A DNA stretch of 64,000 bases from Onchidella celtica (taxonomy: Eukaryota > Mollusca > Gastropoda > Systellommatophora > Onchidiidae), in contig OZ007581.1 in NCBI GenBank assembly GCA_963931925.1, positions 21,444,447-21,508,446 of the forward strand, read 5' to 3'. A program made the position numbers and the translations under genes. The notes under the pieces were generated by a model. It was not told the origin of the DNA, did not search any database, and saw nothing but the letters and a program-made list of their open reading frames with translations. Below, piece by piece: positions 12,661 through 23,000 of the stretch (its first letter is position 1; each line of letters starts with the position of its first letter).

Positions 12661-13028
12661 GCTAGTAATGTATAAATGACAAAGGAATAACATTTATACG
12701 TCTTGGAATATTCACCTTTATGCAATTCAAATATGATGAGAATAATAATTACAAAAAAGAAAAAAAGAAAGATGATTTTAAATGACACGTTCCGTCATTT
12801 CTATACAGTAAAAATATCAACCTTGAATAAAGGTGGTAAGATATGAAATTACATTCATTCATGCACCGTAGGATACCAATTTTTCGCATCCGAGTTTTCG
12901 TCTTTCGTCAGTGCCTTTTTTTTATGCAGCTTTTGTTTTTTTTTCACTCACATTGTTCTAATTTCATTTACTTATTCATGCCTTAAACTGCACCATTGTT
13001 TGGTTGTTTATTTTATCCCTCAAACACT

Positions 13029-14330
13029 TTAAAAAAGTGAACAAACTTTGAACACTGAAATAGTTTTTCTTAAATGACATTGAAAGTATAACAGAGATAT
13101 AAGATCTTGGCTTTTTCCGAATTTAAATTTGCTTATACACATTTTTAAAATTAAAATAAGAAGATTCATCTCGTCTAGCATTGTTTGTTCCTTCTTCATT
13201 ATGCCTAGCAAAGATGTCTGTTTGGCAAGCATTGTTTGGTCTATGTCTTGCTCCTTCTTTGTTATGCCTAGCAAGATGTCTGTTATTTTCAGTTCTATCT
13301 TTCTTTCTTATGCATTAATTTTTCGTACAACTTCATTCCAGATGGGTCACAAAAAAGTGTTCAATGTAATCCTTCTTCTTACAGTTGCAATGTGAACACT
13401 GTCTCTAAGATTCATTTTATCGAGAAGTATGGACGTTGTATAAATATTATGTAGAACTTTTAATCCGCTTTCTGAGCATATATTTTTCGCCATTGTCCAG
13501 TACTGTTCGATGATTTCTATTTTGAGTTTCCTTCTCCAAAATGCCAGAATATGCGGTGGAGTGTATTCTTCTTCTTCAATAAGTTTCCGTATGTGCTGTG
13601 ATCTTATTTTTGTGTTATTTATATTCAAATTTTTAAAGACGATAGTATTATGTGGGAGATTTTTTTCCATTTATTTATCTGCAAATTTCGAAAATTCTAT
13701 TCAAAAATTAATGACGCGCTCTTCCCAAGTTTTTCCTATATCTGTTCCCATGTGGGGAAAGTTCTATTGACTAGCAGGTCATCTACATAACTGATACCTG
13801 CTGATGCCCAACTCAGTTATGCCATAAATATGTACTTACTTGCTCTCGAACTAGATTTTTAGTATTGTTGTGTCTTAACCAAGTTGTAATTACTTTTTTT
13901 CCAAAAATTAGATGGTATGTTGTCCTGTATTGCCACGTCGTTCTCGGATTTGACATTTACTTTAAAAATATTAATACCATAGAGCCTTTTTAGGAAAAAG
14001 GCTGGCAGATTTTTCCAATCTGCACCTCCGCCTTGGCCCAGCCCTATTGCCCATTCAATAAAGAAACTGTCTTCCAGGTTTTTCAAGTTTATCATTTTTA
14101 AAACTCTTTTGTCTTCCGATGTGCACATTGTGTTTCGTTTTATCTTTTCGTTTGTAAACTTGCTCCGCCAAATATAGCTGAAGATTTTGCGATTTAGTTG
14201 GCTGAGGATAGTGTCCGGCATTCCGATTCCTGGCATAGTATAAACACATTGGGATATGAGAAAGGTTTTGGCTATGAGAATGTTGCCCTGGATGGATAAG
14301 TCTCTTTTTGCCCATAAGTGTATCTATCAA
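13029..14330 (-). pseudogene. Tx1-like ORF2 C-terminal region
   Basis: Two minus-strand pieces in different frames show the conserved tail of Tx1/L1 ORF2, notably FSYIWRSKF with downstream basic KIKRN, and SFFIEWAIGLGQG. This tail normally follows the RT domain. Within it, about 13177-13282 is a 52-54 bp tandem duplication that repeats a peptide resembling LGI-KKEQ and would lengthen the protein. Stops and frame changes separate the pieces. No separate function is assigned to this tail in the family. Confidence 0.65.
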
Positions 14331-15104
14331 TCTTAGTTATATTTTTCCAATTTTCTTCTATGTCTCCGGCTGAAGCACCGGTCTGGAATGTTTTGTTTAG
14401 CTATCTGAATACCTTGGGTATTGAATTTTAAGCAAGTAGTTCTACTTAATGGCATAATGCTTGATTTGTGCAGATTCAGAACTAATCCTGAAAAGCATGA
14501 GAATGTTTATATTTTGGCTAAGACTTCCCTAAAATCTATTTCATTATTCAGTAAAAGCGTCGTATCATCCGCGTACTGTAAAATATTTTTGCCCTATGAC
14601 TGCCTGGAATTGGAGTCCTTTTATTTTTTTTGTCTGTTTAATGTTTCGTGCCTTCAGAGACGACACTGGGCAGACTTGCCTGATGCCTTGTTCTAAGCTA
14701 TAGTCAGCCAGCCTCCATTATTGATGCAGCATTTTGAAACCAAAGGTCTTTAATGCATAAAAAAGATACTCGTGTGAGATTCTATCGAAGCATTTGCTGT
14801 AAATTTGCTAGCAAGTATCCTGTCTCTTTATTTTGTTCTGCATATTCTATATGTCATCACACCGTCGGAGTAAATATGCTGCGCTACGACCTTTCATAAA
14901 CCCAAAATGGTATTCTGAAATCAGTGACGGGAGCACTTGCAGTCTATGCTAATATAATTTTATAGTCTACATTTGTGACTGATATTGGTCTCCAGTTTTC
15001 TAAAGCAGTATTTGGTAGATTTTTACCTTTATGCATTAATGTCATAACACTTATTTTTTGTGAGCGGGCCAAAGTTCCTTGTTTTTATTCATAGTAGTTT
15101 GAAA
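14331..15104 (-). pseudogene. Tx1-like reverse transcriptase, palm region
   Basis: Minus-strand translation gives KISVMTLMHKGKNLP, then NWRPISVTNVDYKI, and further on YADDTTLLLN with the catalytic YADD at 14564-14575. RT of this group copies its own RNA at a nicked chromosomal target (target-primed reverse transcription). The frame is broken several times. The N-terminal RT motif lies beyond the insert at 15105-15740. Confidence 0.7.
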
Positions 15105-15740
15105 ACAGCCCCCTGCGCTGCTGACAGCCGAATGCTCCGCAGACCGGATTCTGGCGTGGAGATCTTCAGGAGAGAATGCGTCGCTGTTTCGGGCTCTACC
15201 TCTCTACAGCTATTTTAATGACGCACCGAGCCCCCTCACTGATGTGAGGTCTCCTTGCCAGTTCGACTGTGTGCCTCTACTGTCAACCGTCAGGACTCAT
15301 TCCAGGTGGTATCCTCTCTCTTCAACCAGATCCAATGGCTTGCTCTTTCTACGGTCTTTTGTAGATCTTTCTTTGGGCCAAGTCCAGCCACTCTCATCCA
15401 CCTGCTGACGCTGTCTGCAAATGAAGCCTCTACACCCGACCTCGACTGGGAAATGCGATACCTTCCAATCCGCCTCCGCGCACTCTTCGACAAGAGCTTC
15501 GTAGCGGCTGTCCTTCCTCTCGTGTGCTGCCTTGATAATAAGGCACCGTCAGCTCTACCAGATGTACCTCTTTCTCTCCTTCGCTCCATAACACCAGGTC
15601 AGGCTTCTTTGTTGTTGGAATGGGAAAAAATTTCTTGCTGCCTTCTAGATCTGCAGACACTTCCCATTGGCCATCACTTTCGTCAGCAGGGGCTTTGCTT
15701 GTCTTCTCTCTTTCAGGCATCCCTGGATATTAAGTCAAAT
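15105..15740 (-). mobile_element. Insert carrying a PD...ELT nuclease-like fragment
   Basis: The insert has noticeably higher GC than the LINE around it. Minus-strand frames contain KPDLVLWSEGEKEVHLVELT, continuing in a second frame with EVGCRGFICRQ and a Trp-rich end near 15290. The PD-(about 12)-E-x-T spacing recalls the PD-(D/E)xK restriction-like endonuclease at the C-terminus of some site-specific LINE proteins, but the third position is Thr where Lys is expected, so catalysis is doubtful. The family assignment is inference from the motif alone. The fragment is frameshifted and therefore inactive. Its ends, near 15105 and 15740, are where the host LINE RT sequence resumes. Confidence 0.5.
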
Positions 15741-16330
15741 TATACTTCATTCCAGGAGATTTCGTAAAATTCTGTTGTTAAACCATCAATTCCCGGAGCC
15801 GAATTACTTGTTCCCAGATACTACTTTCTTTCTCGTTTAATCTTGGTATTGACATGTCGGCATAGAATGCATTTACTTGCTGTGCACAGTATGCATCTCT
15901 TTTCTTATAGAGTTCAGAGAAATAGTGAATTTCGCTTGGAATCCCCTGTTGAGTGCTGACAATTCCATTATCGGTTTGCAGGTTTTAAATTTCGCCTCTT
16001 TCGAGCTTTCTCTATGCCTTCAATCCATTTGACGTTCGCTCTGATGGCTGCGCCGTTTTTTTCTGCCAAACTAATGATTTCTACTTTCGTTTTCCCAATC
16101 TTTTGAAGTATTCTTGTGGCTAAAGCTAACATTTTCTCCAGATCATTAAATGTTTGTTCTAAACGTCTTTTGCGATCGTTTTTTTCTGTGGCCTTCCTTT
16201 TATTACCCAGTATAGCTTTTCCTTTTATTTTAACTTTCATTGTTTCCCACCTGTCATGACGATTTAATGCCTGAAGCTTCTCTACAATATAAGTTTTCAT
16301 TTGCTGTATGAAATCCACATCCCTTAACAT
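15741..16330 (-). pseudogene. Tx1-like ORF2: first RT motif and endonuclease-RT linker
   Basis: Just right of the insert, minus-strand sequence reads G-GIDGLTTEF (with one stop), the first conserved block of L1/Tx1 RT. From 15968 to 16330 an open stretch of 120 residues is strongly basic and rich in Lys, Arg and Glu, matching in position the linker between endonuclease and RT. It has no recognisable domain of its own. Confidence 0.6.
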
Positions 16331-16334
16331 GTTG

Positions 16335-16760
16335 TTATTGAACTTTTAATAGGATGGAAACCTTGAATTTTGACATTTCCCAGTAAAAGACGACCATTCT
16401 GTGGTCTGTAATTAGTACCGATAATATCTTGGCATTTGTTACTTTCGAAATTAATTCATTTTCAAAAATATAATCTAGTCTACGTGCTGCAAATGGCATG
16501 TTCCGTTTCCATGTACATTCTTTAGCCATGGGATTAAATATTCTCCAAGTTTCTATGAGAAACAAACTGGTTAAAAGCTGAAACTGTGCGGATCCCCTGC
16601 GATAATATCTTCAGAGTTGTTAATCACTATATTAAAATCGCCAGCGAAGACAGTATATATATGGGCTTAATAAATTGATCTATCACATCATCTAGATGTC
16701 TTAGAAATTTTGTCTTGGACAATTTGCTATCAACAGGTTCACTAAATATCATAAAAACCA
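16335..16760 (-). pseudogene. Tx1-like APE endonuclease, C-terminal half
   Basis: The minus strand shows GDFNIV (about 16640), then FAARRLDYIFENEL and LITDHRMV. These are the conserved GDFN, LDYI and DH blocks of exonuclease-III-like LINE endonucleases that nick the target DNA. A frame change lies between GDFN and LDYI. The N-terminal half is not recovered, because the sequence to the right changes character near 16860. Confidence 0.65.
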
Positions 16761-16939
16761 CAGAAAAACTGTGGGGCGACAGAGGGTCAAAATTGCACAA
16801 AAAGAAAAGGTTTGTATATTGCAAAACACCGCGTGAGAAATAAAACCCATACAATACAAAGCAAACTAAAGAGAAGACAGAAATTACAAAAAATATTCGG
16901 CTTTCGCCTTTTTCAAGTGAAAAAAAAACAAAAAACAAT

Positions 16940-17203
16940 AAAAGACTTCAACAGTAACGAACTTCGAGTTCCTGCTTCGTTAGCAGCACCAAAATCTACA
17001 AACAAAGCGCAAACTACTTCCTTCTACACACTCCAAACCAGCCAAAAGTAAGAAAACGGAAGACAAAGAAAGGTTAGACATGCCTGCCATAGTCTATGAT
17101 GCCATTGATGAGAATGGCGAGCTTATGTGCGCTTTGACACAGATGTCTCATTTACAGAATTGGCCGGGAAATTGGACCACAAGAATGAGAACTTACTGAA
17201 GCC
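16940..17203 (+). pseudogene. Coding-like fragment upstream of the LTR insertion
   Basis: From about 17080 the plus strand has codon-like sequence, including MPAIVYDAIDENGE in one frame and then FTELAGKLDHKNENLL in another, which implies a 1-base indel near 17122. The second frame runs into the LTR insertion point at 17203 and continues open from 24972 on the other side. I do not recognise the family. It may be an older transposon protein or a host exon. The part before 17080 is also open but unassigned. Confidence 0.4.
17199..17203. repeat. Target-site duplication AAGCC, left
   Basis: Exact 5-bp match to 24967-24971. It flanks the LTR element on both sides, as expected for a retroviral-type integrase. 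Confidence 0.95.
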
Positions 17204-18123
17204 TGTCACGAGTGGAGTGAGTGCAATTAAGGGGATTGCTACAGAGCGGGTGTAGAATAAGAAGAGCTCACGACAGACGGATAGGAAAAGACGTGAAAGG
17301 GGAAGAGTAAAAATAACTCATGCAGACAAGTGGGAAAAGCGTGCGTGTATGAGTGGTGTGGAAGTCTGAATGAGGCGAAAGCGCTGGATTACTATCACTG
17401 CAAGTTAGAAGGTCCTAGGGATTGGACCTGTGAATAAAAGCCCATCGGGCGGACATAAAGGGAAGCAGTCGAGAAGACTAGTGAGAGTCTTTCCAGTTAT
17501 GACTGGTGTCGGGGACGGGCCGCAGAGCCACCTCGATGAGCACAGGGGATAGGCCAGCATAGGGCCGGAGGCCACACATAGGCCAGAAGTGAGGCTGTCA
17601 GTGCAGGACAGTAGAGGCACATAAAGTCGTGGCAGTCAGGCCACGGACAGGGACGTAGATATGAGAGTGAATGAGATACTATATTGTTGCCATGTTGATA
17701 GGCTAGTGAACTGATATTATGTTGTTGCCATGTTGATGGCTATGGAAATAATAATGTGTTATTGCCCTGCGGAGGTGCTAGGGGAGTGCTAAGGTGTATG
17801 ACAATAGGAAGGTGATATTGAGAGACTGCGGTGCCAGTGAATCATTAATGTACTATTAAGACCCCGAGGGCAGAGGCTGAGGCCGAAGTGCCTTTAGGAG
17901 TAACTACCGGATTGTGGATCCGAGGGAGCGTGTGTGTGAGAATAAGGCCGTTGTACGGCAGTCATTTCAATAATATAATATATGTAATTGCGCTATTATA
18001 TGTATAATTATGTTTAATAAATGTGTGAGTCTGATGGGTTGTTTTGTTAAGTGTTAAACTTGTTTGTTCGTGATTGTCGTCCTGTCATAAACTATTACAT
18101 TTCCCAGTCTGGGATTTGTGACA
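17204..18123 (+). repeat. 5' LTR (920 bp)
   Basis: It begins TGTCACGAG and ends TTGTGACA, and is about 99.7% identical to 24047-24966. An AATAAA polyadenylation signal lies at 18016-18021. AT-rich TATA-like stretches near 17970-18010 could serve as core promoter, but the transcription start cannot be fixed by eye. Confidence 0.95.
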
Positions 18124-18124
18124 T

Positions 18125-18137
18125 TGGGGGCTCGTCC
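18125..18137 (+). promoter_or_regulatory. Primer-binding site, tRNA-Pro
   Basis: TGGGGGCTCGTCC, one base after the 5' LTR, is complementary to the 3' end of tRNA-Pro. It is the same primer used by murine leukaemia virus and by the minus-strand gypsy element in this window. Complementarity stops at 13 bases, after which the sequence departs from the usual 18-base site. Confidence 0.85.
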
Positions 18138-19055
18138 ATTGTGACTCGTCCATTTTCGTAATATTTAGTTGTAGTTATTTAGTAGTAGGTATTTGTGCTG
18201 TCTTGTTCGTTGGATGAATGGACATTTCATGATATGATTTATGTATATTGATGAATATGTATTGATACATGTATTGCTATGAATAGGTATTAATGTGTAT
18301 TTAAACTTTCCAGAGTGTGTGCGTGCAGCCTGAGGAGACAAGCAGCCAGAGCTCCGATTAAAGGGAGGAGTTTTACTCAAAATTTCAAAAGTTAAGTGAA
18401 AGTCAAAATTTTTGTGCCCTGGATTTTGGGCTGTTCCTTTAATCTGTCTTTTTCCCTGTTTTTGCTGTTTTTGTTGTCGTTATAGGTTATACGGGCGGTG
18501 GCGCGGGTTTGCTGTGTTGAACTTAGTTTATCCTTTTAAAAAAGGTGTGGTAAACTTTGGAACGTCGTTCATCACAGTGAACAGTTCTATAGGGACCTGT
18601 ATTTTTGTTTAGTTGTATCGTCGATATCTTCTCTGTTCCGCAGGAAGACGTATTCTCTTGTCCCTCTTTCTACCTATCTATAGATACGTTCTTTTTTTTC
18701 AGACTCTGTTCTTGTTCGTACCTTGTAGTATAATCGGCGTAGTAGGTTGCATTTTTTTTTCCATTATATTTTCTTTTTTAGGTCTTTGTCCTAGTCTGGT
18801 TCGTTGTCCTTGACGTACTTGTGGTCCTTCTACTGTATTTCTTCATTCTTGTCGTTTCTATTTTCTTTTATAATTAATAGTGCATACATTTTATAGATAT
18901 AGAATTAGTTGTGCTGTAAAGGTAAATTTCTGAATTGTATTCTGAACTGGGTATTGTTATATCTGGTGTGATCTCAGGTCTCTGGTCGTATCGTTAGTGA
19001 TCATACCGACAGGTTGGTCGTCTTATAATAGATACCATAACCATAAATCTGTGAA
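18138..19055 (+). other. Long 5' leader of the Gmr1-like element
   Basis: About 920 bp of untranslated leader between primer-binding site and gag, T-rich in its middle. Open stretches at 18412-18612 and 18613-18813 are hydrophobic because of the T-richness and have no recognised domain. Packaging and dimerisation signals would be expected here, but none can be identified by eye. Confidence 0.6.
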
Positions 19056-20072
19056 ATGGCGGAACTCCAACAACTAATGAAGTTGGGTAAGGAACTTGGC
19101 CTGGAGGGAGAGGAGCTACGCGGCTGGATTAAAGAACAGCAGGCAGAAATGCGCGATGAGCGTGCTAAGGATAGAGAGCGAGAAAAAGAGGCTCAGGTAA
19201 AGGAGTTAGAGGCTAAGCAACAGGAAAGAGAGGCTAAGGCTCAGGAGCAGGAGAGGGAGTTAAAGTTAAGGGAGATAGAAGCTAGGGATAACCAACAGGA
19301 GAGAGAGACGCGCATGAGAATCGCGGAGTTGGAAAGCCAAAAGAATGCGCCAACGGAAGCAGTTGAGCGGCAGGTACACAATAAAGGTGGTGTTAGGATT
19401 AAGCTCCCTACGTTCGACGACCGGAAGGACGACATAGACGCCTTCCTTTACAGGTTCGAACTGAACGCACAATTGCAATGGGGGGAAAATAAGGAATTAT
19501 GGGCCACGTACCTGGCGTCTCTATTGCAGGGGCGAGCGTTAACCTACTTTAAAGAGCTACAGCGCGAAGACGTGCAAGATTATGATAAGCTGAAGGCTTT
19601 GCTGCTTCGCCGATTTGCGCGTACCGAGGAATATTTCCGGGAGCAGTTTAGGCGAGCACGTGCGGATACCAGGGAGGACTTTGCTGCCTTCGTCGCGAGA
19701 CTAACGGAGTATTTCGCGAACTGGGTAGACTTGGCGCATGTGGGCACGGATTTCGCTAAAATGAAAGACTTAATGATCCGGGACCAGCTGTACGCGTCGT
19801 GCCACAAAGATCTGGTGGCTTTCCTGAAAGAGAACGAACCCGCGACGGTGCAGGAGGCGTCTAAGTTGGCGGAGGCATACCGTACGGCGCATCCGTCCAA
19901 ACCGGTCGCCAGGGCGTACGTCCAAGATGCTGGGTACGTCGCCGTTGTCGAGGGGTCGCCGGCAGGACTCAGGGACAGGTCGCGTCATCGTGGTGCCTAT
20001 AGTGGGCAAGCCCAGGGGCAGCATAGGGGCTATCACCAATCACCGGCATATGGATCCGGTAAGTTTGACTAA
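19056..20072 (+). CDS. gag: Gag capsid protein with SCAN-like domain
   Basis: A 338-residue protein. Residues about 20-97 form a highly charged Glu/Lys/Arg/Gln coiled coil. Residues about 113-190 look like the capsid N-terminal domain (KLPTFDDRKDDIDAFLYRFE). Residues about 193-275 resemble the SCAN/capsid C-terminal dimerisation fold (YFREQFRRAR, then MIRDQLYASC and VQEASKLAEAY). The tail is Gly/Arg/Gln-rich, and the protein ends before any zinc knuckle. The nucleocapsid knuckles are in the next ORF, so unshifted Gag lacks them. The start is the first ATG after the leader and is followed by an uninterrupted frame. The 3' end overlaps the pol frame by up to 245 bases (19828-20072). The SCAN relationship follows published work linking SCAN to Gmr1-like gags; I judged it by pattern only. 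Confidence 0.88.
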   Translation: MAELQQLMKLGKELGLEGEELRGWIKEQQAEMRDERAKDREREKEAQVKELEAKQQEREAKAQEQERELKLREIEARDNQQERETRMRIAELESQKNAPTEAVERQVHNKGGVRIKLPTFDDRKDDIDAFLYRFELNAQLQWGENKELWATYLASLLQGRALTYFKELQREDVQDYDKLKALLLRRFARTEEYFREQFRRARADTREDFAAFVARLTEYFANWVDLAHVGTDFAKMKDLMIRDQLYASCHKDLVAFLKENEPATVQEASKLAEAYRTAHPSKPVARAYVQDAGYVAVVEGSPAGLRDRSRHRGAYSGQAQGQHRGYHQSPAYGSGKFD

Positions 20073-23000
20073 TGGCCGGGGGCGAGTTGTGACCTTTGCC
20101 GATGACCGACGGCATAGGGACTCTAGTTCCGGTCGCGAGGGGTCACGGGGACCCAGGCCTAGGGCAGCACAGGGAGCGGACTTTTGGACTTGCGGACGCG
20201 TGGGTCACTTTTCGCGCGAGTGTAGGGCCGCGAAGTGTTGGAACTGCGGAAGAGCAGATCACATCAGCGTGAACTGCCCTGCAGGTAGGATAGCGGCGAA
20301 CGCGGACAGTAGCTCCAGTCCATGTTCCCCAAATAAATTTCATCATGCGGCTGCGTGCGTTACATCGGACAACGGAGGCGGACAGTATTCTAAGTGTCCC
20401 AGTTGTGAGAAGTTATTATCTTCCGGTGTTTTACCTTGTGGGAGAAAGATCCCCGTTATAAATTCATGTCATACAGGAGGTGGTCTTAGGGTTTATCCGG
20501 GGTTTGTTGTGGACGAACCGGTCTCGGTTTTACGAGATACAGGATCTACCGTTGTGGGAGTGCATAGGGACTGCATTCGGGATTCACAGCTTACAGGTGA
20601 GACTGTCCCGTGCATCCAATTTTCGGGGGCCATTGAGAAATTACCCATGGCAAAAATAATGATAGATACACCTTTCCTTAGCGGGGAAGTCGAAGCAGTC
20701 GTTGGTTGTTTTCCAGGCGCCCAGCTCATCATTGGGAATGTATCACGGGTAGTTTCCCCTTCCGTTGAGAACGTGCAAGCATGGTCCCAATCAAAAGGTA
20801 TTGACTTTTGCGCCGCGGTCGAAACACGGCGACGGGTAGCTGATAAAGATAAGATTAGACCTTTCGCTACGCCAGCGGTCAACCTAGATATCACGCCAGA
20901 GCGCTTGGCGAGATTACAAAGGGAGGACCCATCATTAAACCCATGTTTTGGGGAAGCGCGAACCGAGAAAACGAGGAGATATAAGAACGGGTCGTCCTCC
21001 TTTATTGTTCAGGCGGGCATTCTGTTCCGTAAGTACGTAACGGTGTCCTCCACTTTAAAGCAGGTCGTTGTGCCAGCGTTGCTGATCGCAACAGTATTGC
21101 ATTTGGCACATGATGTCCCATTAGCGGGTCATATGGGGATAGCTAGAACCAAAGAAAGGGTTCTTAAAAATTTTTACTGGCCATCGATCCACAGAGATGT
21201 GCAGGTCTATTGTAAGACGTGCAGTGCGTGCCAAAAGACGACGCATAAGGGTCGTACACCCCAGGCTCCTCTTCAGAAGATCCCCTCGGTCTCGGAACCG
21301 TTTAAAAAGGTCTCGATAGACCTTGTTGGCCCCATTCACCCAGCGACCGATAGGGGGAATCGATTTTTCTTAACGGTCATATGTAATGCTACGAGATGGC
21401 CAGAGGCGGTTCCTCTGCGGACCATAACGTCTGAGGCGGTCGCGGAAGCGTTGTTTGCAATCTTCGCTAGGGTAGGAATACCAGAGCAAATTCTGTCTGA
21501 TAGGGGCGCGCAATTTACGTCGCAGATGATGAAGGAATTGTTCCGATTATTCAGTATACAACCCATCACTACCACCCCTTATCATCCGCAGGCTAATGGC
21601 ATGTGCGAGAGATTGAACTCGACGTTAAAGTCGATGCTGCGTAAGGTAGCTGCTGATCGCCCTAAAGATTGGGATAGATATATCCCTGCAGTGTTATTCG
21701 CGTACAGAGAGGTACGGCAGGAGTCAACGGGATTCTCGCCGTTCGAAATGATGTACGGTCGTAGTCCTAGGGGCCCAACTGATGTTCTTCGGGACATGAT
21801 GACGTCGCCATCATCGGGAGACGATGAGCAGATTTCGGTGTTTCAGTACCTTGTTGATTTAAGAGAAAGACTATCTTCAGCGCGCACTATAGCACAAGAA
21901 GCTTCTGGTATCGCTTCGAAAAGAGCAAAAGACTATAAAGATAGAGGGTCCAAACTGAGAATTTTTAAGCCAGGAGACAAGGTTCTGCTGTTGCTACCTA
22001 CGGACCATAATAAGTTATTGATGATATGGAAAGGCCCTTATGTTATTGAGCGAGTTGTTTCAAAGGTAGATTACGCTATCCACATTGATGGAGCGAGTAA
22101 GGTTTTCCATGTTAATATGCTACAGAGATTTTATGAGAGACCACAGTATCTGTGTGCACAGACAAGACCAAAGGAGACTGTCTTCTCTACCGCTTGTACG
22201 GGGGTCGTAGACCAGTTGGACTGTGACGTAAGCGACACCGAGGCGCAGGAGGAGTTACAAATTCAATTGCCGGAGTTAACTCCGACACAAGGTTACAGGG
22301 ACGTAAAAATTAACCCTGACCTTACGAGTTCAAGGAGTAGGGAACTTGAGACCCTGTTAGCGTCATTTCCGGATGTTGTTACGGATTTGCCGGGTAGCAC
22401 TACGGTGATCCAGCACCAAATAAAGTTGACTTCGGATAAGCCAGTATTTCTTAGACCGTATCCGTTGCCTTTTTCTTCGAGAGATAGAGTCATAAAGGAA
22501 GTTGAGTCAATGTTGAAGTTAGATGTGATAGAACCATCAACATCGCCGTATTCATCACCCATCGTCCTCGTGAAAAAACTTGATGGATCGGTGCGGTTCT
22601 GTATTGATTTTCGAAGATTGAACACTATTACGGTAGGCGATAGGGAGCCTATTCCGTTCCAGGAGGAATTAATAGCTTCATTGGCCGGGTCCACGTGGTT
22701 TTCCAAGATAGATTTGACGAAAGGGTATTGGGAAATCCCGCTTACTGAGGAGTCTAAACAATACACGGCGTTCCAAACGCCCATTGGATTATTCCAATTT
22801 AAGGTCATGCCATTTGGGTTGGTAAACGCGCCAGCGACGTTTGCACGATTAATGAGATTAGTGTTGAAGGACATACCTAATGTCGTGTCATTCTTTGATG
22901 ATATAGCATGCCATACGTCGACATGGTCTGATCATATTCAGACACTAACAGTAATTTTTCAACGATTACGTCATTTTGGGTTAACTGCTAAACCCGCAAA

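Larger units (their letters stand above)
13024..16870 (-). mobile_element. Degenerate Tx1-group (L1-like) LINE, minus strand, with an insert
   Basis: Reading right to left on the minus strand, the order is an APE-type endonuclease (about 16760-16335, GDFNIV at about 16640, later DYIFENEL and TDHRMV), a lysine-rich linker (16330-15830), reverse transcriptase (15830-14340, interrupted), and a long C-terminal region (14340-13029). The RT contains NWRPISVTNVDYKI and a YADD active site at 14564-14575. Domain order and motifs fit the L1/Tx1 group. Frameshifts and stops run throughout, so the copy is dead. An unrelated segment (about 15105-15740) separates the first RT motif from the rest. The 5' boundary near 16870 and the 3' end at 13024 are approximate. 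Confidence 0.75.

Noticed and set aside
15255-15767. 170-codon plus-strand frame
   Set aside because: Antisense to the minus-strand nuclease-like insert, which carries the recognisable motif.
17405-17620. Identical 71-codon minus-strand frames here and at 24248-24463
   Set aside because: Both lie inside the two LTR copies, so identity reflects the LTR pair, with no sign of a gene.
22293-22874. 193-codon minus-strand frame opposite pol
   Set aside because: Antisense shadow of the intact RT coding region. No domain of its own.
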